NCBI RefSeq assembly: GCF_032854445.1 | Contig: NW_027018280.1 | Coordinates: 1-47,562, forward strand | Reading direction: 5' to 3' | DNA length: 47,562 nucleotides | Origin: Liolophura sinensis | Lineage: Eukaryota > Mollusca > Polyplacophora > Chitonida > Chitonidae | Shown: positions 1 through 12,700 of the stretch, in pieces | How positions within the stretch are numbered: position 1 is the stretch's first letter | Layout: each line of letters begins with the position of its first letter | Notes under the pieces: model-generated | The model's input: only the letters and a program-made list of their open reading frames with translations | What the model was told of the DNA's origin: nothing | The model's database searches: none | Program-made: the position numbers and the translations under genes

Positions 1-54
1 TAATGAAAGATCTGAGTTGTTGATTCCCAAACACACCCCGTTCCGGGCACAACC

Positions 55-215
55 TAGGAAACACACGACCATTTGCAGATTGCTGGCAAACCTTCCCAAA
101 TACAGCTGGACATGTTGCCAGCACGAGCTGGACTTGCTTTCACAGCGATATTGGTGAGAGGCTCCTGGGTTTCTGCGCCTCGATGGCATGTTAACCACCT
201 CGGCCATGGAGACCC
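55..215 (-). mobile_element. SINE family A fragment (tRNA-head half)
   Basis: Matches the middle and tRNA-like end of family A, defined by the fuller copies at 9958-10203 and 30095-30350: cgaccatttgcag, gctggcaaaccttccc, gagaggctcctgggt. The copy is diverged and ends next to a poly-C tract. Confidence 0.7.
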
Positions 216-226
216 CTCTCCCCCAT

Positions 227-262
227 CCCCCCCCCCCCCCCCCCCCCCCACCACCACCACCA
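227..262 (+). repeat. Poly-C tract followed by (CCA)n
   Basis: Twenty-three consecutive C at 227-249, then about four accacc units. The complementary strand is a continuous G run that could form G-quadruplex structures. Confidence 0.95.
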
Positions 263-328
263 ATACTATAGGTCTGTGATCAACATGCATGGGTATCTGA
301 TCTTGTCACTTTCTGTCTGCGGCCACAG

Positions 329-477
329 CTGACATGCTTCTGATGGATGACCTTGTGCAGACATTACCCATGGTGAATGAAGCGAACGCAATGTCGGAGG
401 AGCTGAACAAGAAAGTGAAGTTTGAAGTGGCCCTGGTGTCTCCCCAGTCCCGAGGGCTCACAGATGGACGGACTGAG
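329..477 (+). CDS. KIF28: KIF28-like exon 1 in window
   Basis: The acceptor is ...ggccacag before 329 and the donor is GAG|gtaagt after 477. The exon is 149 bp: two bases completing an upstream codon, then 49 codons. It contains LPMVNEANAMSEEL and FEVALVSPQSRGL, highly conserved in the KIF28/KIF1 neck-to-tail region. The preceding exons lie outside the window. Confidence 0.88.
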
Positions 478-3400
478 GTAAGTGTAGTCTCATCTGAGGA
501 CATGGAACAAGAGTTAACTGTAAAAATAGGTGTTGTGCGGGCTCTGGCTATACCAGAGTCAAATATTTGTGCTGTAATGCTGTTTTTATGAACTTTATAG
601 TATGTTATCTGGTCTCAAAATCACACCAGCATTTTAAGTTTTCCTGTTTGTTTTCATGTTTATTACTTCATATGAACAGAAGTTTGTTTTGCTCAGAGAT
701 ACTTTAAAAACGCATGTTTGAATGAATGAATGAAATTGTTGCAGCATATTATACTTATTTCATTGGTCCCTTACTGATACCCTGGGGGAACCAATAAGTT
801 TGCACAGCATTAAAACTTTTTGTAGGGAAAATTGAAAAAAGTTCTGCAACCTGCGGTTGTTCGTGGGTTACTGCAGGGTCCTCCCACCACAATTTGCTGG
901 CCACCGTTGTATAAGTGAAATATTGTTGAGTATGGCGTAACACACCAATCAAATAAATAAATAAATAAATAATGCTGACTGCTATTGTATAAGTGAAATA
1001 TTCTTAAGTATGGCATAAAACACTAATCAAATAAATTTGGTGACTGGTGTCTGTGTTTGTGTTGCTTAATCCAATGTACTGCTTATATTTACCTGGCCAG
1101 GTTATGGTGACGATGAAACAGTTAACGACAGGTAACTCTTGGATGTGGGACCGAAACAAGTTCATCAACCGGAAGTACCTGATGCAGGAAATGTACCAGA
1201 ATTATGTGGAAGGAGACGCAGACTGGGATTTACCGAAGGTAAGTATTCCTATACTGTTTGAAATTTTCCTGATAACAAAAAGAAAAACATTAATTACTGC
1301 ATATCTATATTGATAGTGTTCCTGTTTAAAAGAAAGGGCAGGCTAAAGCGATCCAAAACAAACACATAATCTGTTTGTCCGTCTGTTCATCTGCCATTCT
1401 GTTTGTTTGTCAGTCTTTTATCACATCTACATGTATATATCTGTTTGTCCGTCTTTTCATCTCTCAGTCTGTTTGTTTGTCAGTCATTCATCACGTCTAC
1501 ATGTGTAAATCTGTTTGTCTGTCTGTTCATCTATCATTGTGTTTGTCCATCTGTTCATCTGTCTTTCTGTTTGTTTGTCAGTCATTCCTCACATCTACAT
1601 GTATATATCTGTTTGTCTGTCTGTTCATCTGTCAGCTACATGTATAAATCTGTCCATCTGTTCATCTGTCATTCTGTTTGTTTGTCAGTCATTCATGACA
1701 TCTACATGTATAAATCTGTTTGTCTGTCTGTGTATCTGTCTTTCCTGTTTGTTTGTCAGTCATTCATCACATCTACATGTATAAATCTGGTTGTCTGTCT
1801 GTTTATCTGTCCTTCCAGCTGCTTGTCTTTTAATTATTTCTGATTCTTTCTGTATGTCACAGGAGAAGGATCCTTTCTGGGAGCCGGCTAACGCAGAGAT
1901 CCTCATTGGAACGGTTCACCTGTACCTCCAGTCCCTGGCTTACCTCATAGAGCTGGAGGATAACCTGGTCATCTCTGACTACAAGGGGCAACGAGAAAGG
2001 TGAGTATAACAGAGATATAGAACTGCTCATGTCCATGTACCTCCAGTCCCTGGCTTACCTCATAGAATTGGAAAATAACCTGGGGATCTCTGACTACAAA
2101 GCCAACGAGAAAGATGGGTATAGCAGAGGTCCTGATACAGCTGAAAGATAACTTACCATCTCTGACTTCAAGGGCAACAGGATAGATAGGTATAGCAGAG
2201 GCACAGAACTGCTCACGTCCTGATACAGCTGAAAGATAACCTGGCCATCTTTGACTACAAGGGCAACAGGAAAGATAGGTATAGCAGAGGTCCTGATAAA
2301 GCTGAAAGATAACTTACCATCTCTGACTTCAAGGGCAACAGGAAAGATAGGTATAGCAGAGGCACAGAACTGCTCACGTCCTGATACAGCTGAAAGATAA
2401 CCTGACCATCTTTGACTACAAGGGCAACGAGAAAGGTGTGTATAGCAGAGGTATGGAACTGCTCATGCCCAGATAGAGCTGGAAGATAACCTGGCATATC
2501 TGACTACAAAGGCTGCGAGAAGGGTGGGTATAACAGGTATAGAACAGCTCACATCAAGGGAGACAACTCTGGTATCTCTGACTGCAAAGACAGCGAGAAG
2601 GGTGGGTAGAACAGGTATAGAACTGCTCACATCAAGGGAGACAACTTCTTTCTGATATATGTTACATGAGCAGTATGAAACACGTGTATAGGAGAGGTAT
2701 GGAACTGCTCATGCAGAGATAGAGCTGAAAGATAACCTTGCATCTCTGACTGCAAAGACAGCGAGAAGGGTGGGTATAAGAGGTATAGAACTGCTCACAT
2801 CAAGGGAGACAACTCTGGCATCTCTGACGACAAGGGCAGCGAGAAGGGTGGGTATAACAGGTATAGAACTGCTCACATCAAGGGAGACAACTCCTTTCTT
2901 AAATGTGTTACATGAGCAGTATGAAAAATGTGTATAGGAGAGGTATGGAACTGCTCATGCAGAGATAGAGCTGAAAGATAACCTTGCATCTCTGACTGCA
3001 AAGACAGCGAGAAGGGTGGGTATAAGAGGTATAGAACTGCTCACATCAAGGGAGACAACTCTGGCATCTCTGACGACAAGGGCAGCGAGAAGGGTGGGTA
3101 TAACAGGTATAGAACTGCTCACATCAAGGGAGACAACTCCTTTCTTAAATGTGTTACATGAGCAGTATGAAAAATGTGTATAGGAGAGGTATGGAACTGC
3201 TCATGCAGAGATAGAGCTGAAAGATAACCTTGCATCTCTGACTGCAAAGACAGCGAGAAGGGTGGGTATAACATGTATAGAACTGCTCACAACAAGGGAG
3301 ACAACTCCTTTCTGATATATGTTACATGAGCAGTATGAAAAACGTGTATAAGAGAGGTATGGAACTGCTCATGCAGAGATAGAGCTGAAAGATAACCTTG

Positions 3401-3712
3401 CATCTCTGACTGCAAAGACAGCGAGAAGGGTGGGTATAACAGGTATAGAACTGCTCACAACAAGGGAGACAACTCCTTTCTTACATGAGCAATATGACAG
3501 GTGTGTATATCAGAGGTATAAAACTGTCCATCATGCCATCCCTAGGGTAAAGAAAGACAAATTGTAACAATTCATTGTCTGTTTCAAGAGAAACTGGAAG
3601 CGTGGGTGGAAGAGGTGTAGAACTGCATAGCATGCTGTTGTCAAAACTAAGGGAAAAAACTCCTGTCAAGTGTCAGTTGCATAACTGTTAAGGAAATATT
3701 TGTAGTCAAGGG

Positions 3713-3746
<34 letters not shown>

Positions 3747-6700
3747 AAATGGGCAGTTGGAGACGTGATTTCTCCTTTGTTAAGGAACAGCTGACGAATG
3801 AGTATGTACAAGTATTGATGTTTTTGCATGTTTCCAGGCCGCCTCATGGTAGCTGCAATTCCGTGCACCCCAAAATGGCAAGAGATTAAAGATGACTTTG
3901 TTGAGGATCCCAAAGAACTGGTATTGTGTTTACAGCTCAGCTAGCTATTTGCTACAGTAAAGTTAGGATAAATGTAAGGTTTTCTGAAACAAAATTATAT
4001 GATGTAGCAATGTCACTTCATTAAAACGCAAATAATGTGTGAGTATACAAATGATGAGATAGTTGCATGTGTTCATCCACTAATGATGCAGGTGATGTCA
4101 GAGAAAACAGATAACGTTATGCCACTAACACAAAGGAATTGTGAAATGATCTTGATTGTACGCTACATTTGACACATACATAAGGATGCTCTTTGTAAAT
4201 GGAAATGGAAATTGTACAGGTCAGTAATGTTTTCTTGCCTTAATTTTTTATACAGCTATACATCATTAATAATACAGCTGCTGACAACAATAAGATGTGA
4301 TGACAACAATAAGATGTGATGACAACAATAAGATGTGATGACAACAATAAGATGTGATGACAACAATAAGATGTGATGACAACAATAAGATGTGATAAAA
4401 TACATCTTTTTTGAGACAGTTAAATTGCCTATCCTTGGAAATTGAAAGCTCAGTTGAATTTTAGTAGAGGTTTGGTTTTCTGTTTCAGTTAAAAATGAAG
4501 CAGCTGAACATCCTGCTGAAGATTCAGGCTGCCAAAGGACTTCCTGCCAATATCAGCTCCGTGAGTAGCGAGAAATTCGCTGTCATTTTGAACATGGCAA
4601 GCTGAGAATATGAATATATTGTACAATGGCACCAGTCGTAAATATAAAACTAAAATTTTATACTTCAAATAAACATGGTCTTGCAGCAACCTGCAGATGG
4701 TCGTGGGTTTCCACCCACCATAATGCTGACCGCCGCCATATAAGGGAAATATTCCTGAGTACAGCGTAAAACACCAATCAAATAAATAAATAAATCAAAT
4801 AAACATGACACCAGTTCACTTGAAAGCTGTCCCATTATAAACCACACTGGCTTTTCAGATGGATGCCATTTTTTTTTTTTAGTCAAAATGTCTCTAAGAT
4901 CCAAGATTTTGGAATACCTGGGAGCTGTGTGCTAATTTTCACACTGGGCCCTGTAGTTTATACTAGCGACGACATGCTTACTACTTTAAATATGAGTTTC
5001 ACTGGAATTTTATATTTCAATGTAACAAAAACACTCATCAAGTTCAGTGCACGAAACCATTGCCAGAATATTGCCAAATATAAATAAGGAGAATATTTGA
5101 CAGTGAAAGTTGAATACCTTAAATATTTCTCTTGAGTAAGGTGGAAATGATAACCCACTCATTTCTACCTCTCACTTGAACATTATTTGTGGTATTCAAC
5201 CTTTACTGTAATATCCTCTCTATATAAAATTACAACCTGTGTGTTGTAGGGTTTCTGTCAGTTCAAGTTTTACATGGATAAAGATTTCACCAAGACATCT
5301 GAGGTAAAAGGAACCATCAACCAGGACTACAACTACAGTGGCAAATTTACCTTCAAACCAGTCACTAAACAGGTAAAAAAAGAAATAGAAGAATTAGAAG
5401 GGATTACAGTCTGTGTAATAATGATAATAGGTACATCTGGTGCTTAACACAACTAAGACTATCTGTTCTGAAACACTTTGAAAAAGCATAACCGATGTAC
5501 AACCAGTTGAACTGAAAGGTACACGTGTGTTATTACAAACAGGTTTATCAGTCGACAAACCATAGAAGAATATTGCCCTGATCCTGCTGAATAGATACCG
5601 CTCACAAATGTTATATTTGTCACAGTACGTTTTTTTTTGCCCTGTATTATGTTAAAACTTAACCACCTTCTATAGTATGCATTTTCAAGGTATACAAATG
5701 TATAATTGAGGCAATCTCTGTCTTTGTATGTCTGTCCTTCCATTTGCTGAAAAACTGGAATTCTATCAAGATCATACTTTGCGGGGATGCTGCTAGGGAC
5801 TTATGGGAGCTTGGTGTCAATTAGTGAAAAACTGTTTGCTTTAGCCGAGTGTTGGAAAAAGTGATGTCATAACAATATAATTAGCATTTTTCAGGATAGC
5901 ACTGTTTGATTTTAGCCCACAACTGACAAAGACCAATATCAGAGTTGAAACGAGAATACAAGAAATAAAACTGTATCTGCTGAATCAGTGTGATAAATCA
6001 CACATGTGGCAGCAGCCGTCACATATTATGAAAAGTGAAATATTTATTTAAAATAAATAAAACAAACCAGAAGTCTAACACCTGACCCTATGACTTCCTG
6101 CAGGCAGTAGACTACCTGGACCAATCAGCCCTCCACCTGGAGGTTTGGGGACGACAGAAAGAGACAGGCTTCGGGCTGGGAAAGGACGTGGCTAAGCTGA
6201 CCACCAAGGAGCTGATGACCAGGGACAAGTCCTCTCCAGTCAGCCACAAGAGCCCTGCTAAGGTCAAGCAGGTAGGTGCGAGGGGCGCTGATGCAGGTGT
6301 GAAGTAGTGCAGGGTTGGGGTGTAGTGTAGCTTAGTTTAGGTTTAACATAAGTTGTGATGGGTAGCACATAAAGATAGCTGTAGTAACCAGCACTGTAGA
6401 TGTACTTCTGATATAAGGTCCACATTTGTTCGGATTAATTATTGCTCAACCCAAATTTAACCCATTTTAACCCAATTTCTCTGGTCAGAGTTTGTGTTAA
6501 TCATCTTAGCCGTATTTAATGTCATATGTGCCTTACCCAAACTCCATGTCACATAGGAAAATTTTACAGAAACTGACAAAGCATTTGTTTTTAAGGTTAC
6601 TCGATATTTATATTTGTTCCAGGGGATATTCTTCATATCTTTCCAATATTTCCACCTAGTTTCACCTGGAACTTGCTTTGACTATTTTGACTATCTTGTC

Positions 6701-9700
6701 CAGCATGCTAACAATTCTATAAATGTTCACATTCCTTTGTCTAACTTTGGACTGAAAATCCAAATCATAGGAAGAAAAAACTTCAGATTTGATCTGAGGG
6801 AGGATGGAAAATTTAGAATCCATTTAACATTTTTTAAATGAAGAACGCCATGTAAATGAAGTTTAATAGTTTGATATTTGAGAGGAGTGCTTTATGCTGC
6901 ATGTTACTACATGTTATATTAAAAGTATGAAAGTTCCATCACAAATTATTTTTATAATCTTTATTAATTGTGGAGATTTTTTATGATGAAATATTTATTT
7001 ATTTTATTTATTAGATTTGTGTTTTACGCTGTACTCAAGAACTTTTTCACTTACATGACAGTGGTCAGCATTATTGTGGGAGGAAAGTGGGTACTGCCTG
7101 GGTGGGTTGCTGGGGGGAGGGTTACCACAACCCACAGTTCACACACATCCGCAGGCTGCTGGACGACTTTCCCACGTAGAATCACAGAGGTTTATGATGA
7201 ATAACTCTTTTGCATATCTGAGAAAACAAAACATGAATAATATTCTGCTCAGGTAAAAAAAAATAGGTGCCCAGTCATGCTTTGGTTCCTAAGACCAACC
7301 AGAACCTGCCTTGGAGATAAAAGCTTCAACTGTTTTCATTGTGCTGAGGCCACACCAGTTGAAATTTTTGTTTTACTGTGCTGAGGCCACACCAGTTAGA
7401 ATTCTTGTTTTACTGTGCTGAGGCCACACCAGTTAGAATTCTTGTTTTACTGTGCTGAGGCCACACCAGTTAGAATTCTTGTTTTACTGTGCTGAGGCCA
7501 CACCAGTTAGAATTCTTGTTTTACTGTGCTGAGGCCACACCAGGTAGAATTCTTGTTTTACTGTGCTGAGGCCACACCAGTTAGAATTCTTGTTTTACTG
7601 TGCTGAGGCCATACCAGGTAGAATTCTTATTTTACCTTGCTGAGGCCACACCAGTTAGAATTCTTGTTTTACTGTGTTGAGGCCACACCAAGTAGAATTC
7701 TACTTATACTGTGCTGAGGCCACACCATTTGATTCTTGTTTTACTGTGCTGAGGCCATACCAGTTAGAATTTTTGTTTTACTTTGCTGAGACCACACCAG
7801 TTAGAATTCTTGTTTTACTGGCAGGATGAATCTATTTCCAACATTACAGGAGAAGAGTATGAAAATAAAGTTGAAAAATCATCTAATATTTGGGAAATTT
7901 GGGCTCTCCCAGCAATAGTTCATGTTAAAAACATATAAGGTAATTGGAAAACTTTATAAAATGGTGAAATTGAAAGAAAAAAAACATTAGAGTCAAGCAA
8001 ACTTAACAGATGTATTTTCATTTTTATTCTGTTTTGATGTGTTAGTGTTGGTTTGCTTGTAAAACACAAAATAAAATTGGTGTCGCGCGAGAGTTAAAGA
8101 ACAGTCAGTTTAAGTTTTCAGTGATCTAGCTGTGATATGGGTGAAGAGAGAAGAGGGTTTTTTTTTGTCCCTCGTCCGCTTGGGAGGCGGTAGGTCCAGG
8201 GTCAATCCTAGGTCGAGTTACACCTAAGACCTTAAAAGAGGAAAACTGTTAAGTACAATGTTAACCCCGAGCACGCACGCACTCACTCTTTTGTCACTTT
8301 GCCACCTCAGATCTAATGCAAATAGCTACATGTAGGTATATGTAATTGGCATAGAGAAGTTCGGGACAAAGAAGTTCACGCCATAGTAGCAGTGTAATTA
8401 CTAGATCTTCACATAGTTTTAACTTCTAACCAACTTTCAGGACTCTGCTGATGGACAAGAGGAAGAAGCTGCGGTAAGGAAGATAGTCGGCATGCTTACC
8501 TGTGTGTGACTATGAACATCCCTGTATAATCAAGTCCATGTAGTGTCTTGGTGATCCGGCTGTATTGATGCAGTACTTCAACCTTTCTACGGCTGTTTTT
8601 GACACACCGTAAACCCTAATGCTTCAACTTTTTCAACTGCCTTCGTGACCAATATTTTGAAACATTCTGAGGTAACTACAGAATTTACACAGTTTTAGGA
8701 AGCGTGCATCTATAGTCACACAGACAAATTGTATTTGGGATCATTTTTATCACAATTCTACGCATAAATTCCACTGAAAAAACTACTTTAGAGGTTGAAA
8801 AAGTTGAAAGTTCATGGTGTATTTAAACGTTTCATGAAAAAGTTTACCGAAAACCAGGAATCCTGAGTTCTGCCCGTGGTTTGACTACATTACCTCTTTG
8901 ATTGATTATATGTTGAGTAATACTCACTAATGCAGTAGAATGAACATCAGATTGTATTGAACCAACGTTTGCATTTAAATAATTCATATGTGAAAAGGTT
9001 GGAGTATGTGTATCTGGGTGTATATCATTGTGCATGTTTGTTATTCTGGTGTGCAGCATTTGGTTTTGTTGATATGCTATATCTGTATTACTATGACCAC
9101 TTAAAAGTTTCATCCATGATTATACATGAAAGTTTCATCCATGATTATACCTGGAAGTTTCATCCATGATCATTTTTGGAAGTTTCATCCATGATTATAC
9201 ATGAAAGTTTCATCCATTATCATACTTGGCAGTTTCATCCATGATCATACTTGGCAGTTTCATCCATGATTATACTTGGAAGTTTCATCCATGATTATAC
9301 TTGGAAGTTTCATCCATGATCATGCTTGGAAGTTTCATCCATGATTATACTTGGAAGTTTCATCCATGATCATACTTGGAAGTTTCATCCATGATTATAC
9401 TTGGAAGTTTCATCCATGATTATACTTGGAAGTTTCATTCATGATTATACATGAAAGTTTCTCATTTTGCCTGATTCTGAGAGTCCTGTTGATATATTGA
9501 TTCTATATTCAGTTTGATACTCTGGTTTTCTCCATGGCAATTTGGGCTGCATCATTACAGAGTCGTCTTATTTATACATTTATTTATTATTTATTTGATT
9601 GGAGTTTTATGTCGTACTCACTTTCATATTTCACTGGTACGACAACAGCCAGCATTCATTATGGCAGGAGGAAACCAGGCAGGATTATGTTTTCTCCACT

Positions 9701-12700
9701 CATGTATTTACAGTGAAAAAAAAAATGTTAAAAGAAAGCATCAGTAGAAAGTCTCTTAAAAGCTGTATCTGAAAATATAATTTCAAATCAGACATTAAAC
9801 TTTATTACATGTGCAATGTAACATTTTCATTCTTGAATTTAGGTTCCAAAATCAGAAGGGAAACAGTAATATTATTTAAAATTTTACATATCACAGATGA
9901 TGTGATCATGTGTTTTTAATATACATGTATAACATTAGCAGAGTTGTCTTCCCTTGTCAGAGGCCTCCAGGGTGGAGGTGGTTAGCATACCAGCCTTCCA
10001 CCAATGCAGTCGCTGTGAGGTCAAGTCCAGATGCTGGCCTCCTCTCCGGCCCTATGTGTGAAAATCTTTCAGCAACCTGACGATGTCCATGGTTTCCCAC
10101 TAGGCTCTGCCTGGTTTCCTCCCACCATAATGCTGGCTCACGTTGTATAAGTGAAATATTCTTGAGTACGGCATAAAACACCAATCAAATAAATGAAATA
10201 AATCTTTCCTTGTCTGGTAGGAGGAGGAGTCATATCGTATTTCGGCTGAAATTAACACATACAGGAAGAGAGCGGAGAGGGCAGAAACCAAACTGGTAAG
10301 ATCAGTATGTTACACAAAACCTGGTAAAATCTGTATGTCACACAAAACTGGCAAAGTCTGTATGTCAGACAAAGCTGGTAAGGTCTGTATGTCACACAAA
10401 ACTGGTAAAATATGTATGTCACACAAAACTGGTAAGGTCTGTATGTCACACAAAGCTGGTAAAATCTGTATGTCAACAAAACTGGTAAGGTCTGTATGTT
10501 ACACAAAGCTGGTAAAATGTGTATGTCACACAAAGCTGGTAAAATGTGTATGTCACACAAAACTGGTAAGGTCTGTATGTCACACAAAACTGGTAAGGTC
10601 TGTATGTCAGACAAAGCTGGTAAAATGTGTATGTCACACAAAACTGGTAAGGCCTGTATGTCAGACAAAGCTGGTAAAATCTGTACGTCACACAAAACTG
10701 GTAAAATCTGTATGTCACACAAAACTGGCAAGGTCTGTATGTCACACAAAGCTGGTAAAATCTGTATGTCACACAAAACTGGTAAGGTCTGTATGTCACA
10801 CAAAGCTGGTAAAATCTGTATGTCACACAAAACTGTTAAGGTCTGTATGTAACACAAAGCTGGTAAAATGTGTATGTCACACAAAACTGGTAAAATGTGT
10901 ATGTCACACAAAACTAGTAAGGTCTGTATGTCACACAAAACTGGTAAGGTCTGTATGTCACACAAAGCTGGTAAAATCTGTATGTTACACAAAACTGGTA
11001 TAATCTGTATGTCACACAAAACTGGTAAGGTCTGTATGTCACACAAAGCTGTTAAGGTCTGTATGTCACACAAAACTGGTAAAATCTGTGTGTCACACAA
11101 AACTGGTACAGTCTGTATGTCACACAAAACTGGTAAAATCTGTATATTCACACAAAAACTGGTAAAATCTGTGTGTCACACAAAACTGGTAAAATGTGTA
11201 TGTCACACAAAATTGGTAAGGTCTGTATGTCACACAAAGCTGGTAAAAATCTGTGTGTCACACAAAACTGGTAAAATCTGTATATTCACACAAAACTGGT
11301 AAGGTCTGTATGTCACACAAAACTGGTAGAATCTGCATGTCACACAAAACTGGTAAAATGTGTACGTCACACAAAATTGGTAAGGTCTGTATGTCACACA
11401 AAACTGGTAGGATCTGTATCACACAAAGCTGGTAAGGTCTGCATGTCACACAAAGCTGGTAGAATCTGCATGTCACACAAAACTGGTAAAATGTGTACGT
11501 CACACAAAACTGGTAAGGTCTGTATGTCACACAAAGCTGGTATAATATGTATGTGACACAAAACTGGTAGGGGCCTCTCACCAGGAGTCCTCTCACCAAT
11601 GCGGTCACTGTGAGTTCAAGTCCAGCTCATGCTGGCGGCCATACGTGAGAAGGTCTGCCAGCAACCTGCAGATGGTCGTGGGTTTCCCCCGGGCTCTGCC
11701 CGGTTTTCACCCACCCATAATGCTGGCCGCCGTCGTATAAGTGAAATATTCTTGAGTACGGCGTAAAACACCAATCAAAAAAAAAAAAAAAAATCAAAAC
11801 TGGTAAAATGTGTATGTCACACAAAACTGGTAAGGCCTGTATGTATGGTGCAAAAAAAGATTAATTCCTTGAGGTACAAGTTTCTTCACCGTTGGCAAAT
11901 TCTTCAGTTACTTGCCCAAGGCTGGTGGTTTATGACGCACGTATTGGTACATGGATATGTCAGCAAATTTAAGCCTGGCTCTCTTCTGTTTTCAGTCCAA
12001 GTTTCAGAAGATGATTGAGGAAGCTCAGGACAAAAATGAGACTACACTACAGGTGAGCTTGCAGTGTGTGACACTTTTGTAACACAAAACACAACACCAC
12101 ACTACAGGTGAGCTTACAGTGTGTGACACTTTTGTAACACAAAACACAACACCATACTACAGGTGAGTTTGCATTCTGTGACACTTTTGTAACACAAAAC
12201 ACAACACCATACTACAGGTGAGTTCGCATTCTGTGACACTTTTGTAACACAAAACACAACACCACATTTCAGGTGAGCTTGCAGTGTGTGGCACTTTTTT
12301 AACACAAAACAACACCACACTACAGGTGAGTTTGCATTCTGTGACACTTGATAACTCAAAAACCAATACCACACTACAGCTGAGCTCGCATTCTGCTGCA
12401 CTTTTGTAACGCAAAACACACGACTGCAGGAGCTCAGACAAATTCTGTGGAATGTTGTAACACAAAACACAAGACTGCATGTGAGTTCAGACAAATTCTG
12501 TGGAATGTTGTAACACAAAACACCAGACTGCAGGAGCTCAGACAAATTCTGTGGAATGTTGTAACACAAAACACAAGACTGCATGTGAGTTCAGACAAAT
12601 TTTGTGGCATTTTGTAATACAAAACACAAGACTTCATGTGAGTTCAGACAAATTTTGTGGCATTTTTTAACACAAAACACAAGACTTCATGTGAGTTCAT

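Noticed and set aside
1403-1843. 146-residue Cys/Ser/Val-rich ORF resembling a membrane peptide
   Set aside because: Low-complexity CTGT-rich minisatellite in an intron.
2036-2151. An extra KIF28 exon duplicated from exon 3
   Set aside because: Although open and exon-like, it has no acceptor before it and its donor is mutated (gatggg), so it is treated as the first unit of the array.
10252-11302. 299-residue - strand ORF and several + strand ORFs with nine-residue repeats
   Set aside because: A 27-bp unit keeps any stop-free frame open on both strands. Only the + frame that continues KIF28 exon 9 is worth attention, and it is reported as a splicing possibility, not as a gene.
12114-12584. 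156-residue - strand ORF
   Set aside because: Antisense reading of the 55-bp array.
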